Part shown: one piece after another, positions 1-13,700 of the stretch
Numbering within the stretch: the first letter of the stretch is position 1
Layout: every line of letters begins with the position of its first letter
NCBI GenBank assembly: GCA_009746045.1
Contig: RPFO01000165.1
Coordinates: 3,498,641 to 3,562,640, forward strand
Length of the DNA: 64,000 nt
DNA from: Mesostigma viride
Taxonomy: Eukaryota > Streptophyta > Mesostigmatophyceae > Mesostigmatales > Mesostigmataceae
Direction of reading: 5' to 3'
Position numbers and translations under genes: made by a program
Notes under the pieces: generated by a model
What the model was told of the DNA's origin: nothing
The model's input: the letters and a program-made list of their open reading frames with translations, nothing else
Databases searched by the model: none

Positions 1-40
1 GGTCATGGGTGGGGCGGGTTTAGGGCGGCTGGGCGTGTGT

Positions 41-41
<1 letters not shown>

Positions 42-93
<52 letters not shown>

Positions 94-97
94 TGTG

Positions 98-157
<60 letters not shown>

Positions 158-176
158 TTTGTGCGTGCATGCGTGC
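42..176. repeat. (TGCG)n tetranucleotide microsatellite
   Basis: About 135 bp of nearly pure GTGC/TGCG repeat with a few T substitutions. Open frames through it only reflect the repeat. It lies upstream of the first recognised TAF5 exon, probably in an intron. Confidence 0.95.
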
Positions 177-990
177 GTGGGGCGTGCGTGTTTTCGAGGG
201 GAGGGGCCAGAATGGATATGCCGCTAGCATACTGTTCAACTGCCGGCGTTGTGTCGCGAAATCGTGCGTGCCTTGTCGACACTCTGCCGCTGTGTTCGGC
301 TGTGTTCAAAGACCATGCTGTGTTCCGCTGAGGTTAAAGACAAGGCTGTGCGGTGCTGTGTTTAAAGGCAAGGCTGTGCTCCGCTGTGTTCATAGGCATG
401 GTTGTGTGCTGTTGTCTTCGCGAATATGCGCTGTGCGGCGCACTGGTGGATAGCTGGCAGTTCTCTCCCTGACTTTTAAGCTTCACCTTCTGGACATTCT
501 GCCTTACAACACTCGGCCCTTCTCTCGGCCTAAGTGGTTTGTTTTGAGAGTCTGCTGCTGTGTGGTTTGGTCTTGTCTCGTCAGGATAAGTTGCGGGTCC
601 ATCTCAGGTAGGGGTGGCACTATTTGCCGGACATATTTAAGCACCTTACTTTAAGCTCAATCATAAGCATATGTAAGCACCACAAGCATATACATAAGCA
701 CCACAAGCACATCCATATAAAAGCACCTTCCGTGCCACCCTACTGCTAGAGACTTATTGGGCCAGTGTGTCATTTGCCTGACATATATAAGCACCTTATT
801 TTCCATCTTTCTTCTGGACACTTCGCCCTTTCCTTGGTCGGGCTGATCTCAGGTCCCCCACAGGGGGAGGCGGCACTATACTACTATAAGCATAGCAGTG
901 TATAAGCATGACTTGCCATCTTTCTTCTGGACACTTAGCCTTCTCCTTTTCTTCTGTTCCTTGGTCGGGCTGATCGTGGGTCCAATACAG
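177..990. other. Intronic or upstream sequence with degenerate repeats, no exon recognised
   Basis: No frame here matches the expected preceding part of TAF5 (LisH and start of NTD2). Bases 290-420 are a loose tandem repeat around 'GCTGTGTTC'. Bases 801-875 are a diverged copy of the real 3' splice site and exon start at 915-1005, including 'CAGGGGGAG'. A weaker third copy is at about 486-620. Confidence 0.6.
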
Positions 991-1069
991 GGGGAGCTGA
1001 GCCGCGTTCTATACCCCATGATGGTGCACTGCTACCTGGAGCTGGTGGCCAAGGACTGCTTTAAGGACG
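991..1069 (+). CDS. TAF5: TAF5 exon (NTD2 start)
   Basis: Follows acceptor 'CCAATACAG' and encodes GELSRVLYPMMVHCYLELV..., the start of the TFIID NTD2 helical domain. Ends in phase 1 at donor GTGCGT. Confidence 0.88.
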
Positions 1070-4000
1070 GTGCGTGGTGGGCAAGGGCTGATTCAAGGAC
1101 AGTCGGGGCATGAGCCGCATCCAGGGCGGTTCGGGCGAAGGACTGTTTAAGGGCAGCAGGGTACAAGGAGCTTGTTAGGGACCATAGCCTGTAAGAGCAC
1201 TTGTGTGTGTGTGTGTATTTGTAACTCTTGTTTCTGCTTGCGAGCACAGCCTCCCACTTCCTCCTTCAACGTGTATATGCGTGTGTGTGTTTACATATAC
1301 AATGCTGATAAAATCGTGTGCTGATAGGATTGTGTGTTTGTTTGTTTGTCTTGGCCAAGTCCCAACTGGAGGGGGGGTGGCGATTTTCTTTGTACTGTGG
1401 GCGTCTGACTGCCTGTGCCTGCATGCGAGTCTGACTGCTCCGTCGGCGCGTGCAGCCTCTCTCTTCCTCCAGCACTTCCGTGTCGAGCACGACAAGCAGC
1501 ACGCGCACGAGCTGGCGGTGCTGGAGGGAATATCGCTGCCGCAGCACGTGCAGGTTAGACCCTACTTCTTTTTCTTGATTCAGCAATCGCATCCAGGAAT
1601 CTCTCGCTTGTCTGCCGCAGCACGAGCAGGTGATCCTCTTGCTCAGCGAGTGCGCTAGGCAGTTCCGGCACGGAATAACCTCCATCCTTGTGCTGCTTCA
1701 GCAAGTGCGGGTGAGACCCCCATTTGTTTGCTTGATTCCGCACGTGCAGGTATCACCCTCTCGCTTGCCCTGCTCAGCAAGTGCGGGGGAGACCCCTATA
1801 CTTTTTGAATTTGCAACGCGCAGATGCAAACCTCTAGCTTGTCTGCTTCAGCAAGTGCAGGTGCAGGTGTAGGGTGAGACCCCACCCGTTTGCTCGTTGC
1901 GGCACGTGCACGTACAAAGCGCTTGCTTTCCTTCTTCAGCGGTTGCAGGTGACACCTCCATTTCTTGCTGCAGCACGGTTTGGATAAGCCATGTCCCTAC
2001 TTGATGGCTTCTGCTTTATGAGACGGTTCAAGCTTGGTGATTCCCAACCAGCCACGCGATTCCCGAGCTGGTTGGTAGCGTGACCATCAATTTCAATAGC
2101 CTTTATCATTTGTGGCACAATTCTACCTAAACCACTTTATTACATCTATACACGAAACTACGACACTAAGTAACTAACAACTTACGACCTAAACTAACTT
2201 AGATACTATGAGCTGTATAAGTCTGACTAAGAAGAACATTGAGGAGACACTTTTCTGCTATGAATGATGAATATCCCTCCCTGCTGCCCCGTACTGAATC
2301 ACGGGGCCTTGGCCTCACATCGTCTTTATTTATATTTTTATCAAATCGTCAAATGGTCAGCAAGACGATCGCTACCCTTTTGTGAACCGATCGTCTGGCT
2401 GGCCTGGCTGACCTGGTGTCGTCCTGCCGCACCTGGTCCGGGGCCTTGGCTGCGTTTCCTCTTACCTTTTCTGCAGGAGAATGCGCTCGCGCGCATGTTC
2501 CGCGAGAACAAGATCGACGTTCGGCTGTCACAGGTAGCGTGAATCCCTTTAACCTGTCCGGGCATGCGGGTCCCGAAATCTCTCCGGCCACATACATAAT
2601 TGTATTACTGCAAGTTCCCTACTGCAAGTTCCCTGGTATAATGGCAGGTTCTGGGCATGCGGGTCCTTAAATGCATTTTTCTCCGCTCCCACTCGTGGTA
2701 CCGGATGGGTCGGTTTGGGTCGGGTCGGGTCGGGGTGGGTCGGTAGTTCCCATGGCTGTTAGCTGCTCCGCAATCCTGCTACTGTCTATCGAGGCTACCA
2801 TGTGTGAATGCTATCGTTCTGTAAAATTCTTTTGTTTTTCGAAGTGCCGTCGTCTGTACATGATATATCTATCCTCAACATCCATTTTTTTTTTTTATGC
2901 GCCATCCTCTATATTTGGGTGAACCCTGGGTATGCCCCTAAAAACCATCAAGCTCCGGGAGAGGCCTTTATATTCCCAAACCAGCGCCCATAAATGAGTT
3001 CCAAGCCTATCTGTGGCCTCTGAACGATCGATGGGTAGCCCTACTGCATCCGCTATGCCTTAGCTACTTGTTGTTATGTTGCACCCACAGTTGGGCCTGC
3101 CCGCTTGAGGCAGGGAGAGAGAAGCTAAGCCCTTAACCTCCCCTCTGCATGCTGCGTTCCTGGTCCTGCTTCTCTCCTTCCTGCACTTGAGCTGGAATAC
3201 TACTTTATACCCATTGGGTGTGTGCATTGTCATGGACACAATGGCCCTTTTGTCTCCCCCGAACCTTCCCCTTTTGTATGCAGTACTCGCTGGAGCTGCT
3301 GCTCTCCTTCCTGCACTCTATGGGCTCCATGCTGTTGCTGCGCATCCTGAACGAGCGCCTCAACATCAAAGGTGCGCAATCAACTCGTTTCAATGTTGAG
3401 GCTGTCGCATCGACTCTGGCGCACAATCAACGTGCTTCAACCAAGCGCCTGCACCAGAGTGGACGTGACAGGAACCATCGTTCCATGATTAGCCACGCAC
3501 ACACACCTGACAAGCTTAGGTATTTGAATGTTATATGTACTGTCATGTAAAGACATGTTGATAGTAGTAGTGGATATAAAATGTTTATATTATACTACGT
3601 AGTAAGTAAGTAAGTTCGTGAACTAAAGGCATGCCACGAGTACCTGATGAGGTACTTTTCTACGCGTATATAGTATACATACATACTACGTAGTAGTATG
3701 TATACTATGTAATAATAGTATGTTTACTTTTATGTATACTAATATATTGTAATAATAGTAGTATGTGTACTACTATATTTGAGAGTAGCCTAACACAGGC
3801 TCGACCACCGGCAGTGTAAACACAACCATGGTCAGCTACACGTCCACACACTTGCTCCGTTTGACATTGGCAAGGTGCCACTGTGTTGGCCGTTGGCGCC
3901 TCTGGTCATGGCGGTCATGGGTACACGATGGCTACGGCAATTGGTGCATGATGGCTACGGTAATCGGTGCATGATGGCTACGGTAATCCTGCTGCCCCTG

Positions 4001-7000
4001 CCCCTTGACACATGCTGCCCCGGACGATTGCCCGGCATGGTGTCATACTGCCCCGACGGTTGCCCGGCATGAGGTCATACTGCCCCGACGGTTGCCCGGC
4101 ATGGTGTCATACTGCCCCGACGGTTGCCCGGCATGAGGTCATACTGCCCCGACGGTTGCCCGGCATGGTGTCATACTGCCCCGACGGTTGCCCGGCATGG
4201 CGTCATACTGCCCCGACGGTTGCCCGGCATGAGGTCATACTAGTATATAGTGACCGTTGGCGTTCTTGTGAGCTGCTTCGTGCTTGCACTGTGCACTTGC
4301 GCACAAAAGGTTTTGGTTGTCACTGGTCGGATATGCTCCCCAGTTTTTGTGCTGTGTCTCCTCCCACGGCATCCCCTTGTCCCTGTGTTTTTCACATGCA
4401 TGCACACGCTCTTTCTAGTATTCCTTCCTGTCATTCTGATCTTCTATTCCTATTAGTCCCTCCTACTTGCTCCTTGCTATCCATTCGTTTTCGCACGCAG
4501 CACGGCCCCCCTCTCCCGTCTCGCCACCAACAGCACGTCCTTGCCCTGGGTCCCCTCACCTAGACGAGCACGCCCTTCCTATTTATTCCTTCCCACTCAA
4601 CTTCTTCCTATCTATTCCTACATATCGTCCGCAGTGCATGTCGGCCAGCCATCGTTCTCAGGTCCCCACCGCCGGAAACATGATGACGGGGAGGAGGAGG
4701 AGGAGGAGGAATGGGTGGGAGCAGATGGGGAGGACACGGAGGAGGCCATCACGGTCACAGGGATATCGGACAAGTCATTGGAGGCCATGAACCAACGGGA
4801 GATCCGGTGGGGGGTAAGCGAGCATTATGGTTATGTTCAGGCCATTGTTGTGCATGGGTGGTGGGGTGGGGTAAACAAGCGTTGTGGTTGTGTCCAGAGC
4901 ATTGTTATGCATGGGTGGGGGTGGGGGTGGGGGTTAAGTGAGTATGGCTATGTCGGAGCGTAGCTATCTGACCCCTTTGGAAGGGGCCGCCTTCGGAAAG
5001 CCTATCTATTCGGTGGGGGGTAAGTGAGATAGATGATGGCTATGATGTCCAGGGCGTCGCCGTGCATGCGTGGGGTGGAGCGATGATGGTCATCGTGCCT
5101 AGGGGGACCGTAGTGCGTGGGAAGTGGGGTACCATAGAGCATGGATCGCGTATCCCAGCCAAGGCTGCTTTGACACTAATACTCCTTAATGATGCATCCT
5201 TAACGATGCACCCTAATTGTGTTTCATCTCCTGGTGCAGATACTGGAGGACTCCCGTAGTTGTGCGGTCAACTAATAAGGCTGCCTTGACACTGATTGCT
5301 GCCCTGATGTTATGGAATGTATCCTCAACATCATGGAACGTGTCCTGGCACAGATACTGGAGGACTCGCTGGAGGCCAAGGCGCTGGACCAGGAGCGGGG
5401 GCAGCAGGCAGCAGAAGCAGGCACCAAGGTACCGTGGCAGTCAGCACGCTGCCTCGCCCACCAGCACGCAACCGTTCCCATCAATGGTGGTTGGAAAATG
5501 AAAAGCCTGGCTAATAATGCCTTTGAAATATGGAAGAGTAACGAAATGGAATGAATGTTAAACCTCTAGTCAACGCCATGATCTCGTTGTATGTATCCAT
5601 TTTTTCCGCGCAAGCAGGGAGACATTTCCAAGCTCTCTGTTGTATGTATCCATTTTGTAATCTATTTGATAACAGTATCATTATAACTATTATTTGGTTA
5701 TCTATGTGATAAATTGTTTACGCATTTTCGTGAGCAGGATGATGCGTCCAAGCCACCCCCCGCCAAGAAGCAGGCGGTGAAGGATAAGGATAAGGACGCC
5801 GCGGTGGCGGCCACCAGAACGACAGGGATCAGCCCCGCTTTTGCCGACATCCCTCGCGTCAAGTCGGCCATCCCTCTACCCAAGCTGTGTGTACGCTAGT
5901 CTAGCCCATGAGCTATAGCACGTTGCTAGTCTAGCTGTTCGTACGCTAGTCTAGCCCATTAATTATAGCACGTAGTCTAGCTGTTCGTACGCTAGTCTAG
6001 AAAATTAATTTAAGCATCTTGTTAGTCACATTTTCCGAGTCAAATAAGCTATTCCTCCGCTCGAGCTGTTTGTAATATACTTTTGTGGAGAAGTGTCGTG
6101 TACTCACATTCCCCCGCATCACATGCCCGCCCGTTTTTTTTATTGTTTGTTTGTTAACCCAAGCTGCATGATCACTGCCTACTTTGCCTTGACTCTTCCC
6201 TCCTTTGCCTTGATGCTCTAATGCCAATCCGAGTCTGTGGAGCATACATGGCTCATGACTTCGTCACGCCCAATTCTGTCCCCACTTCCCCCTCACACTC
6301 GTGCGTCCCTTCCTCGGTGTCTCACCCTCCCTCTCCCCCTGGTAGGACCCACACTCCAGCCCTACTCACCTCAACCTCGCCTAACATCTCACACACCCTC
6401 TTCCCACTACATCACCCACCCTCCCGCACTGCGCGCTCCGCCCTCGCCCCAACGCTTCACCCACCCTCTTTCTGAAGCATCAGCCACCATATTCTCGTTT
6501 GGCTGCAATATGCACCCATCCACTTCCTCTCGGTTTAACCCACCCTCTTCCCTCTCGAATATCCCCTTCTCGCCCTTCTGGCCCCTTCTGGCTGTTGTTG
6601 GCCCTTGTGGCTATTGTTGGGCCCTTCTGGCTATTTATGGCTATTTTTGGCCCCCTTCTGGCTATTCCTGGCTACATCTTCACTTTCCCCTTTTCGGGCG
6701 CCCGCAGGAGCGAGCGTGCGGAGCTGGACATCCTCAACGACCTGCGCCAGCAAGTGCGCGTCACCGCCACCGCGCTGCCCTCGGTCTGCTTCTTCACCTT
6801 CGCCAACACTTACAACGGGTAGGCGAATGGATGCTGGAAAAGCTTAATGATATACTGCAACTACTGTCAGTATGCGAAATAAGGTGCTTAAGTTTCCGTT
6901 GCTGACCTCCGTCTGCTTCTTCATTTGGCGCCAACTGTTACATGGGTAGGAAAATGGACATTCAAAAGGTTTAATATAGTATTTCAAGTAGGATCAATTT

Positions 7001-10000
7001 TGTATTATTAGATACGCTTCTGCATTGCGCAGCCAGTGTACAGAGAGGGCCTCTCTGATGCTAGCACGTACGTGCCAATTGTTTTATGAAATTAGGCCAT
7101 TGTGGTCTAAAAGTAAAATAATAGAGGCGCACTTTCTAGTCACTATTGCCAATCGTTCACTGTTGCTTCTTTAACTTCCGTACCGCACAGTAGGAGGCAC
7201 ACACACACAGTTACTCTACATAAATGAAATGTGTATGGTCCATTGCAAAGCGGTTTCATGGTTCTGACCCAGGCCCTGGATGGTCTGTGCTGTTGCAAGT
7301 GCTAAGGACTGGCACTTGTCATTTGGCCCAAGACACAGTTCATGAAAGAGCCTCCCAGGCAGCCTCCTGGCAACACTTTGATTGCATATTTGAGTGATGC
7401 ACATCTTTTGTGTTTGCGTCGATGCAAATGTCACTCAAATGCAAGTTGGTTGCACACCCCTGTCACGTATGTGCGTCACCTCTCGCTTGCGATAGGCAGT
7501 CTCCTCGCGTAACGGATAACCTGTGTTCCAGACATAACCTGCTTGCTTCTGTTCCCTGCTGTCATCAGCTGCTTTTATTCTGATGTTTACTGTGTCCGCG
7601 TATTGCCTCGGTCGAGGCCTGTATTCAAGGTGTCTTTCATGACCTGCTGCTTGCACTGGCACACACGTAACCCAGAGGTTGCTGGATTCCGTGTATGGAA
7701 CGTCGCTGGAAACGCGCCACCAATGCTCCTGTTTGTCCTGTCTTGTTCAACCTGCTCCTGTTCGTTGTGTCTTGTTCAACCTGCTCCTGGTGGTCGTGGA
7801 TTGTTCAACCTGCTCCTGGTGGTTGTGTCGTGTTCAACCTGCTCCTGTTGGTTGTGTCTTGTGCAACCTGCTCCTGGTGGTCGTGTCTTGTTCAACCTGC
7901 TCCAACAGCCTCAATGGAATCGCGCTGTCGTCCGACGGGCAGTACGTCGCCGGAGGTTTCGCGGACTCCTCAGTGAAGGTGTGTCGTTGACTGCAGTGAA
8001 GGCATGTCGTTGACCTCCGTTAAGGTATGTCGTTGACCATGGTGTCATGAACCCCAAAAGGATTGTTTGGTGTAGGTCATGAAGGATTGATTGGGGTATG
8101 TCATTAAGGATTGATTGGGCCACCTGCTATAACGTTTGCCCCCGCCATCCACTCGGGTTGCCTGCTTCAATGACGTGTCCCCCCTCAGCTCTGGAGCTTG
8201 AACCAGAAGCAGGAACGCAGCAAAGGGGCGGCGCCAGCATCAGGGCCAGCCGCGGGCGCGGGTGTCAACGCCACTCCTTCGCCAGGGGCAGGAGTGGGTG
8301 CGGGTGAGCTTGATCTTTTTCGTATCTAGTGCATCGATGGCCTAATACTTAGGTCATGTGATAGGCAATGGAACTTGATAATACATTAAGTGAGACCACT
8401 GTTCCTATAAATCATTTGAAATCACGTCGTTTTCTAGGCCCGCCCTTCATAGGTTTAACTAGGTAGGCGGAATCGCCCTGGGCCCTGGGCATCACGTGGC
8501 TGCTTAGGTAATAACCACCAGCAATAACCACCTGCGCTATGTCAGTTGTGCCGGAAGCTGGGCATGCCTTCATACCTGGATGGTTCCGACTCTGTTCATT
8601 TAATGGGCATGTCTAGGTGCTCGATGCTATCACCCGCATCAATCGGGACGCCGCGCAGGCCTGGGTAGTGACTGTGTTGATGGATGAACGCGCATGCGCG
8701 TGTGCTTGATGCTGTCAACTGTGGCGGGTGATGTGCAGGCCTGGGCCCCTACCGGTCCCTGCGTGCTCACAGCGACGCCGTCTTTGGGCTGGACTTCAGC
8801 TCGGACAACCAGTTCCTGCTCTCGTCCTCATCCGACAATACCGGTAGGGTCCTGTCTGTTTCTTTCTAATTGGATAACGATATGAACCAGTCCCTGCTAT
8901 CACACAGTCCTCATCCGATATCACTGGCGGTCATGTTACGGAGCAAACGCTTGCCCACTATGCCTGCCCTAAAATAGAACAAAAATAGTTTCAACAATAA
9001 CAAAAATGAATCAATTAGAGCACAGGCTCCAGCTTTCCCAGTTGAGACCATGAGCACAGGCTTTGCACCTCCCCCACAGGTGCTGCAATGGGGCATCATT
9101 AAAGATTTGCATCCCTTGCATGAGACACCACTTTGCCCCGCCGGTAAGACCAAGTGATGCAGGATGGCAGCCATGCATGCATCCTGCTCTCTAGCGTTCC
9201 GCAAAGATGCTTCTGAGTACAACAGGGTTCACAGGGGGGTGGCGGGGATTGGATGTCCGAATCTTGTCCTTTTGCGTGGCACACATCGTGTACGCACCTT
9301 ATTGCCTTTGGAAACATGCCTGAGTCGACGTCTTCATTCTGAGGAAACTACTAAATTGGTCTTGCACTTATCCCCCCCCGTTCCCGTCCTATTTCAGACG
9401 CATACACACATATGCACGCGCACGTACACACACATGCACGGACATGCACGGACCCGCACACACACATTTGCTCCCCACCACCACCACCACACACGCATGC
9501 ACGCACGCACGCACGCACTCACTCACTCACACACATACACACACACACATATTTTGCTCCCGCACACACACAGTGCGACTATGGAGCCTGGAGCTTGGCG
9601 CAAACCTGGTCGCCTACCGGGGCCACGCATACCCTGTCTGGGACGTGCAGGTGGGTACCTCCTGCGCCCTTCAGAGTTTTTTGCGTGGGGCTGCGTGCGG
9701 GCTGGTGCAACTTGCAAGGCAGACTGCGATGGTCAGCACTAAATGGCAGCGGTGTTGGGTGGTCGTATGAAGCCGTGGCGGTCAGCATTATATTGCTATG
9801 GGGCCCAAGTGTGCTGAGGCAAGATATCGAGACTGGATCTCAAGAAGCGCTGGTGCGTGGGACAGACAACTATTTCGTAGCGCCGTAGCGCTGTGCTTTG
9901 ATCGGACTGATTGTACTGCGATCATATATGAAGCACCGAGAAGGCAAGAACTGATTCGTAGCATCCTGCGAGAATCGCTGTGTCGCGGATGGGATCCATG

Positions 10001-10606
10001 GGGGAGCACGATTACGTCTGCGTTATTGTTATTTTTATTTATTATTTCATTTATTATTTTTTAATGGGCGCGCGATGAGCACCAAAATGGATTTCTTGTG
10101 TCACAAAACTTGTTGCCACAGCCAAAGCAAACATGGGAGGGTGGGGGAAGCCAAAGCAAGTGCGAAGAATTTGACACAAATTTCATTGTGTGTATACGGG
10201 GGGTGGGGTTGCAGGGGAAAGCAACATGCGGCGGCAGGGTGGGTGGGTGGGAGAAAGCAAACGTGGGGGGGGGGAGGGGGGGGGGAGGGAGGGGGGGGGA
10301 GGGGGGGAGGGGGGGGGGGAGGGGAGGGGGAGGGGGGGGGGGGGGAGGGGAGGGGGGGGGGGGAGGGGGGGGGGGGGAGGGGGGGGAGGGGGGGGGGGGG
10401 AGGGGGGGGGAGGGGAGGGGGGGGAGGGGGGGGGGAGGGGGGGGGGGGGGAGGGGGGAGGGGGGAGGGGAGGGGGGGGGGAGGGGGGGGGGGGGGGGGGG
10501 GGGGGGGAGGGGGGGGGGGGGGGGAGGGGGGGGGGGGGGGGGGGGGAGGGGGGGGGGGGGAGGGGGGGGGGAGGGGGGGGGAGGGGGGGGGGAGGGGGGG
10601 GGGGGG

Positions 10607-10665
<59 letters not shown>

Positions 10666-10673
10666 GGGGGGGG

Positions 10674-10708
<35 letters not shown>

Positions 10709-13700
10709 GGGGGGGGGGAGGGGGGGGGGGGGGGGAGGGGGGGGGGGGGGGGGGGGGGAGGGGGGGGGGAGGGGGGGGGGGGGGGGGAGGGGGGGGGAGG
10801 GGGGGGGGGAGGGGGGGGGAGGGCAAACGTGCTGTTGCATCCGGCTTGTGTGGCGCTGCCGTCACTTTCATCGGCAAGTTCAGCTCCAGTTGCTTGGCTG
10901 GTACGGTTGCCAGCTATACCAGCCAAGGCATATGGTTCTGTTCAGCTGGTATGGTCGATCTGCTGTTCCGTCCCGTCCCAAGGTCGCTGTGCCCGTGTGC
11001 CCCTTTGTCCTCATGCTCCTTATCTCAAAGGCCCTTCATGCTCCGCGGCTCCCCAACTGCGTGACTAACTAACCAAGTTGCAATGCCCCTTGTGCTATTT
11101 GCCCCGTGTTCCTTATGCCCCTTAGGGCAACCGGGGGTGTAGAATTACAGCGCCTTGCTTCAAGACCCTGTGCCTTCATGTCCCCTTTCTCTTTGTCCTT
11201 TTGCCCTGATTCTCCGCCGCGTCTGTACGCTGTAGTTTTCATCCCGCTGGGCTACTACTCTGCCCTAATGCCCCTGCGCCCCAACACCCCTCCTCTCCAC
11301 CCTACCACCTACAGTTTAGCCCTCTGGGCTACTACTTTGCCCTAATGCCCTTGCCCCCCAACACCCCTCCTCTCCGCTCGATCACCTACAGTTTAGCCCG
11401 CTGGGCTACTACTTTGCGAGCGCGTCGCACGACAAGACGGCGCGCATCTGGAGCACCGAGCGCCCCGCCCCGCTGCGTATCTTGGCAGGGCACCTGGCCG
11501 ACGTCGACGTAAGCGAGCCTTTAACGATCTGTTTATCAGCCTTTTGTGGGGCCTTTTGTGAGGCCTTTTGTGGGGCCTTTTGTGAGGCCTTTTGTGAGGC
11601 CTTTTGTGGGGCCTTTTGTGAGGCCTTTTGTGAGGCCTTTTGTGAGGCCTTTTACTAGCCTTTTATTAGCCTTTTGTGAGCCTTTTGTGAGCCTTTTGTG
11701 AGCCTTTTGTGAGCCTCGTGTGGGCCTCGTGTGGGCCTCGTGTGGGCCTCGTGTGGGCCTCGTGTGGGCCTTTTGTGGGCCTTTTGTGAGCTTTTTTATG
11801 AGCCTTTTGTGAGCCTTTTGTGAGCCTTTTGTGAGCCTTTTGTGAGCCTTTTGTGAGCCTTTTGTGAGCCTTTTGTGAGCCTTTTGTGAGCCTTTTGTGA
11901 GACCTTTTGTGAGGTCTTTTGTAGGCCTTTTGTGAGCCTTTTGTGAGCCTTTTGTGAGCCTGTTGTGAGCCTTTTGTGAGGCCTTTTGTGAGCCTTTTGT
12001 GTGAACCTTTTATGAGCCTTTAATGAGCCTTTTGTGAGCCTTTTGTGAGCCTTTTGTGAGCCTTTTGTGAGCCTTTTGTGAGCCTTTTGTGAGCCTTTTG
12101 TGAGCCTTTTGTGAGCCTTTTGTGAGCCTTTTGTGAGCCTTTTGTGAGCCTTTTGTGAGCCTTTTGTGAATGCTTTTGTGAGGGCTTTTGTGAGCCTGTT
12201 GTGAGCCTGTCGTTGAGCCTTTCTTGTGGTGTAAAGCCTTCATGTTGTGTGTAGGAGTCAAAGGTTCCTTTCTTGGTACCCACGTGACGCAGCCTACGTG
12301 ATTATTGTTTAGCTTATACGTTATGGAAGCCGCTTTGTGTGTTTGGTTACTGGCCAGGATTTACTGGCTGTTGCCACGTGGCGAAAGCAAGCTCCTGTGT
12401 GTGGCAACTGACAAGAAATTTACTTGCTGCGCCATCTAGCTTTGCAAGCCCTAATGTGTGCAAGTCTTGGCAAGCTCTTATGTGTGGCTGATGAAAAGGG
12501 TGTAAGCTGCACCATATTGCTCGAGCAGCCTTCATGTGCTACATGGAATATGGAGTATGCTGTGGTCATGTAGCAGAGCGTGGTAAACTTAGCAGAATAA
12601 AAAGTCAAGGGTATTTGGCGCTAGGAATGGACTAGGCCGGCAGTCCATCTGCCAGATATGCCTTCAGGGGCGGGGTCTGTAGCACTCTTCACGTTGGAGT
12701 GGCAAGAAGGGCGGTCTGTTATTCCTTCTCATGCATGCTGTACGAGTCCACGCCCATGCTGATTCCATTTTTTTATTTTTGGGTGGTTGAGTATACATCT
12801 GCTGACCATTATCAGGCCAGCTACGGACATGCTGACCTCTTCCTGACTTGTAGATTAGCTTCAGAGACTTGCCCATTAACTTCAGAGAAAACCGATTTCT
12901 TGATTGTTTCGTGACTATCTCCTGGCTGGCCACATGCGCTGATCAATCCCGGACAAACGCTTTCTCTTGTGGCTATTTCCTTCCACTTTACCAAGTGTAC
13001 GACCGAGCCAACGGACCCTCGAGTGTTTCACAGCCATATACCATGTTATTACACCTTATTAATTCGAATCTTTACAATCCTATACAATGTGATAACACCT
13101 CATTTATTCGAATCTCTTACATTCCTATAGCATGTGACGACACCTTACACAATGTTTTACGGGCCATCAATCATCCAAATCCCCCGCTGCCCCCACCCCA
13201 CCCCAACCCCACCCTCTGCTGCCCCCGCTGCCCCCACCCCCCCCACCCTTCCAGTGCGTGCGGTGGCACCCCAACTGCAACTACGTCGCGACGGGATCCG
13301 CCGACAAGACCGTGCGCCTGTGGGACATCCAGACGGGGGAGTGCCTGCGGCTGTTCCCCGGCCACTACGGCGCGGTCATGGCGCTCGCGATGTCGCCGGA
13401 CGCCCGCACGATGGCGTCCGCGGGGGAGGACGGGCTGATCCATATTTGGGACTTGGGCTCGGGCAAGCGCATGAGCACGCTGTCGGGCCACACGGGCGCG
13501 ATCTGGTCGCTCTCATATAGGTGTGTTTGTTATGTAGGTAGAGTTTCTATGCACGGCTACTGTGTATTGTATAGGCATGATGTGGTCGCTCTCCTTCAGG
13601 TGTGTCTGCGGTTGAGCATGTGGGTAGAGTTTTTGTTTACTGTATTGTACGGCTGTTCTGTTTTTTCTTTGACCCCTTCACAGCTAGTAGTTCACTTTTT

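Noticed and set aside
4012-4242. Regular 31-bp direct repeats suggesting a CRISPR array
   Set aside because: Units are contiguous without unique spacers, and the context is an intron of a nuclear gene.
5217-5501. Alternative exon using the acceptor at 5239
   Set aside because: The frame meets TAG within a few codons of the copied edge; it is a degraded copy of the acceptor at 5353.
10061-11072. Long Gly/Arg- and Pro-rich open frames on both strands
   Set aside because: They only reflect the G-run tract; stops cannot occur in GnA sequence. The tract lies in a TAF5 intron.
12010-12283. Lys-rich 'KAHKRLTKGSQ' repeat protein on the minus strand
   Set aside because: Translation of the GCCTTTTGTGA minisatellite in an intron.
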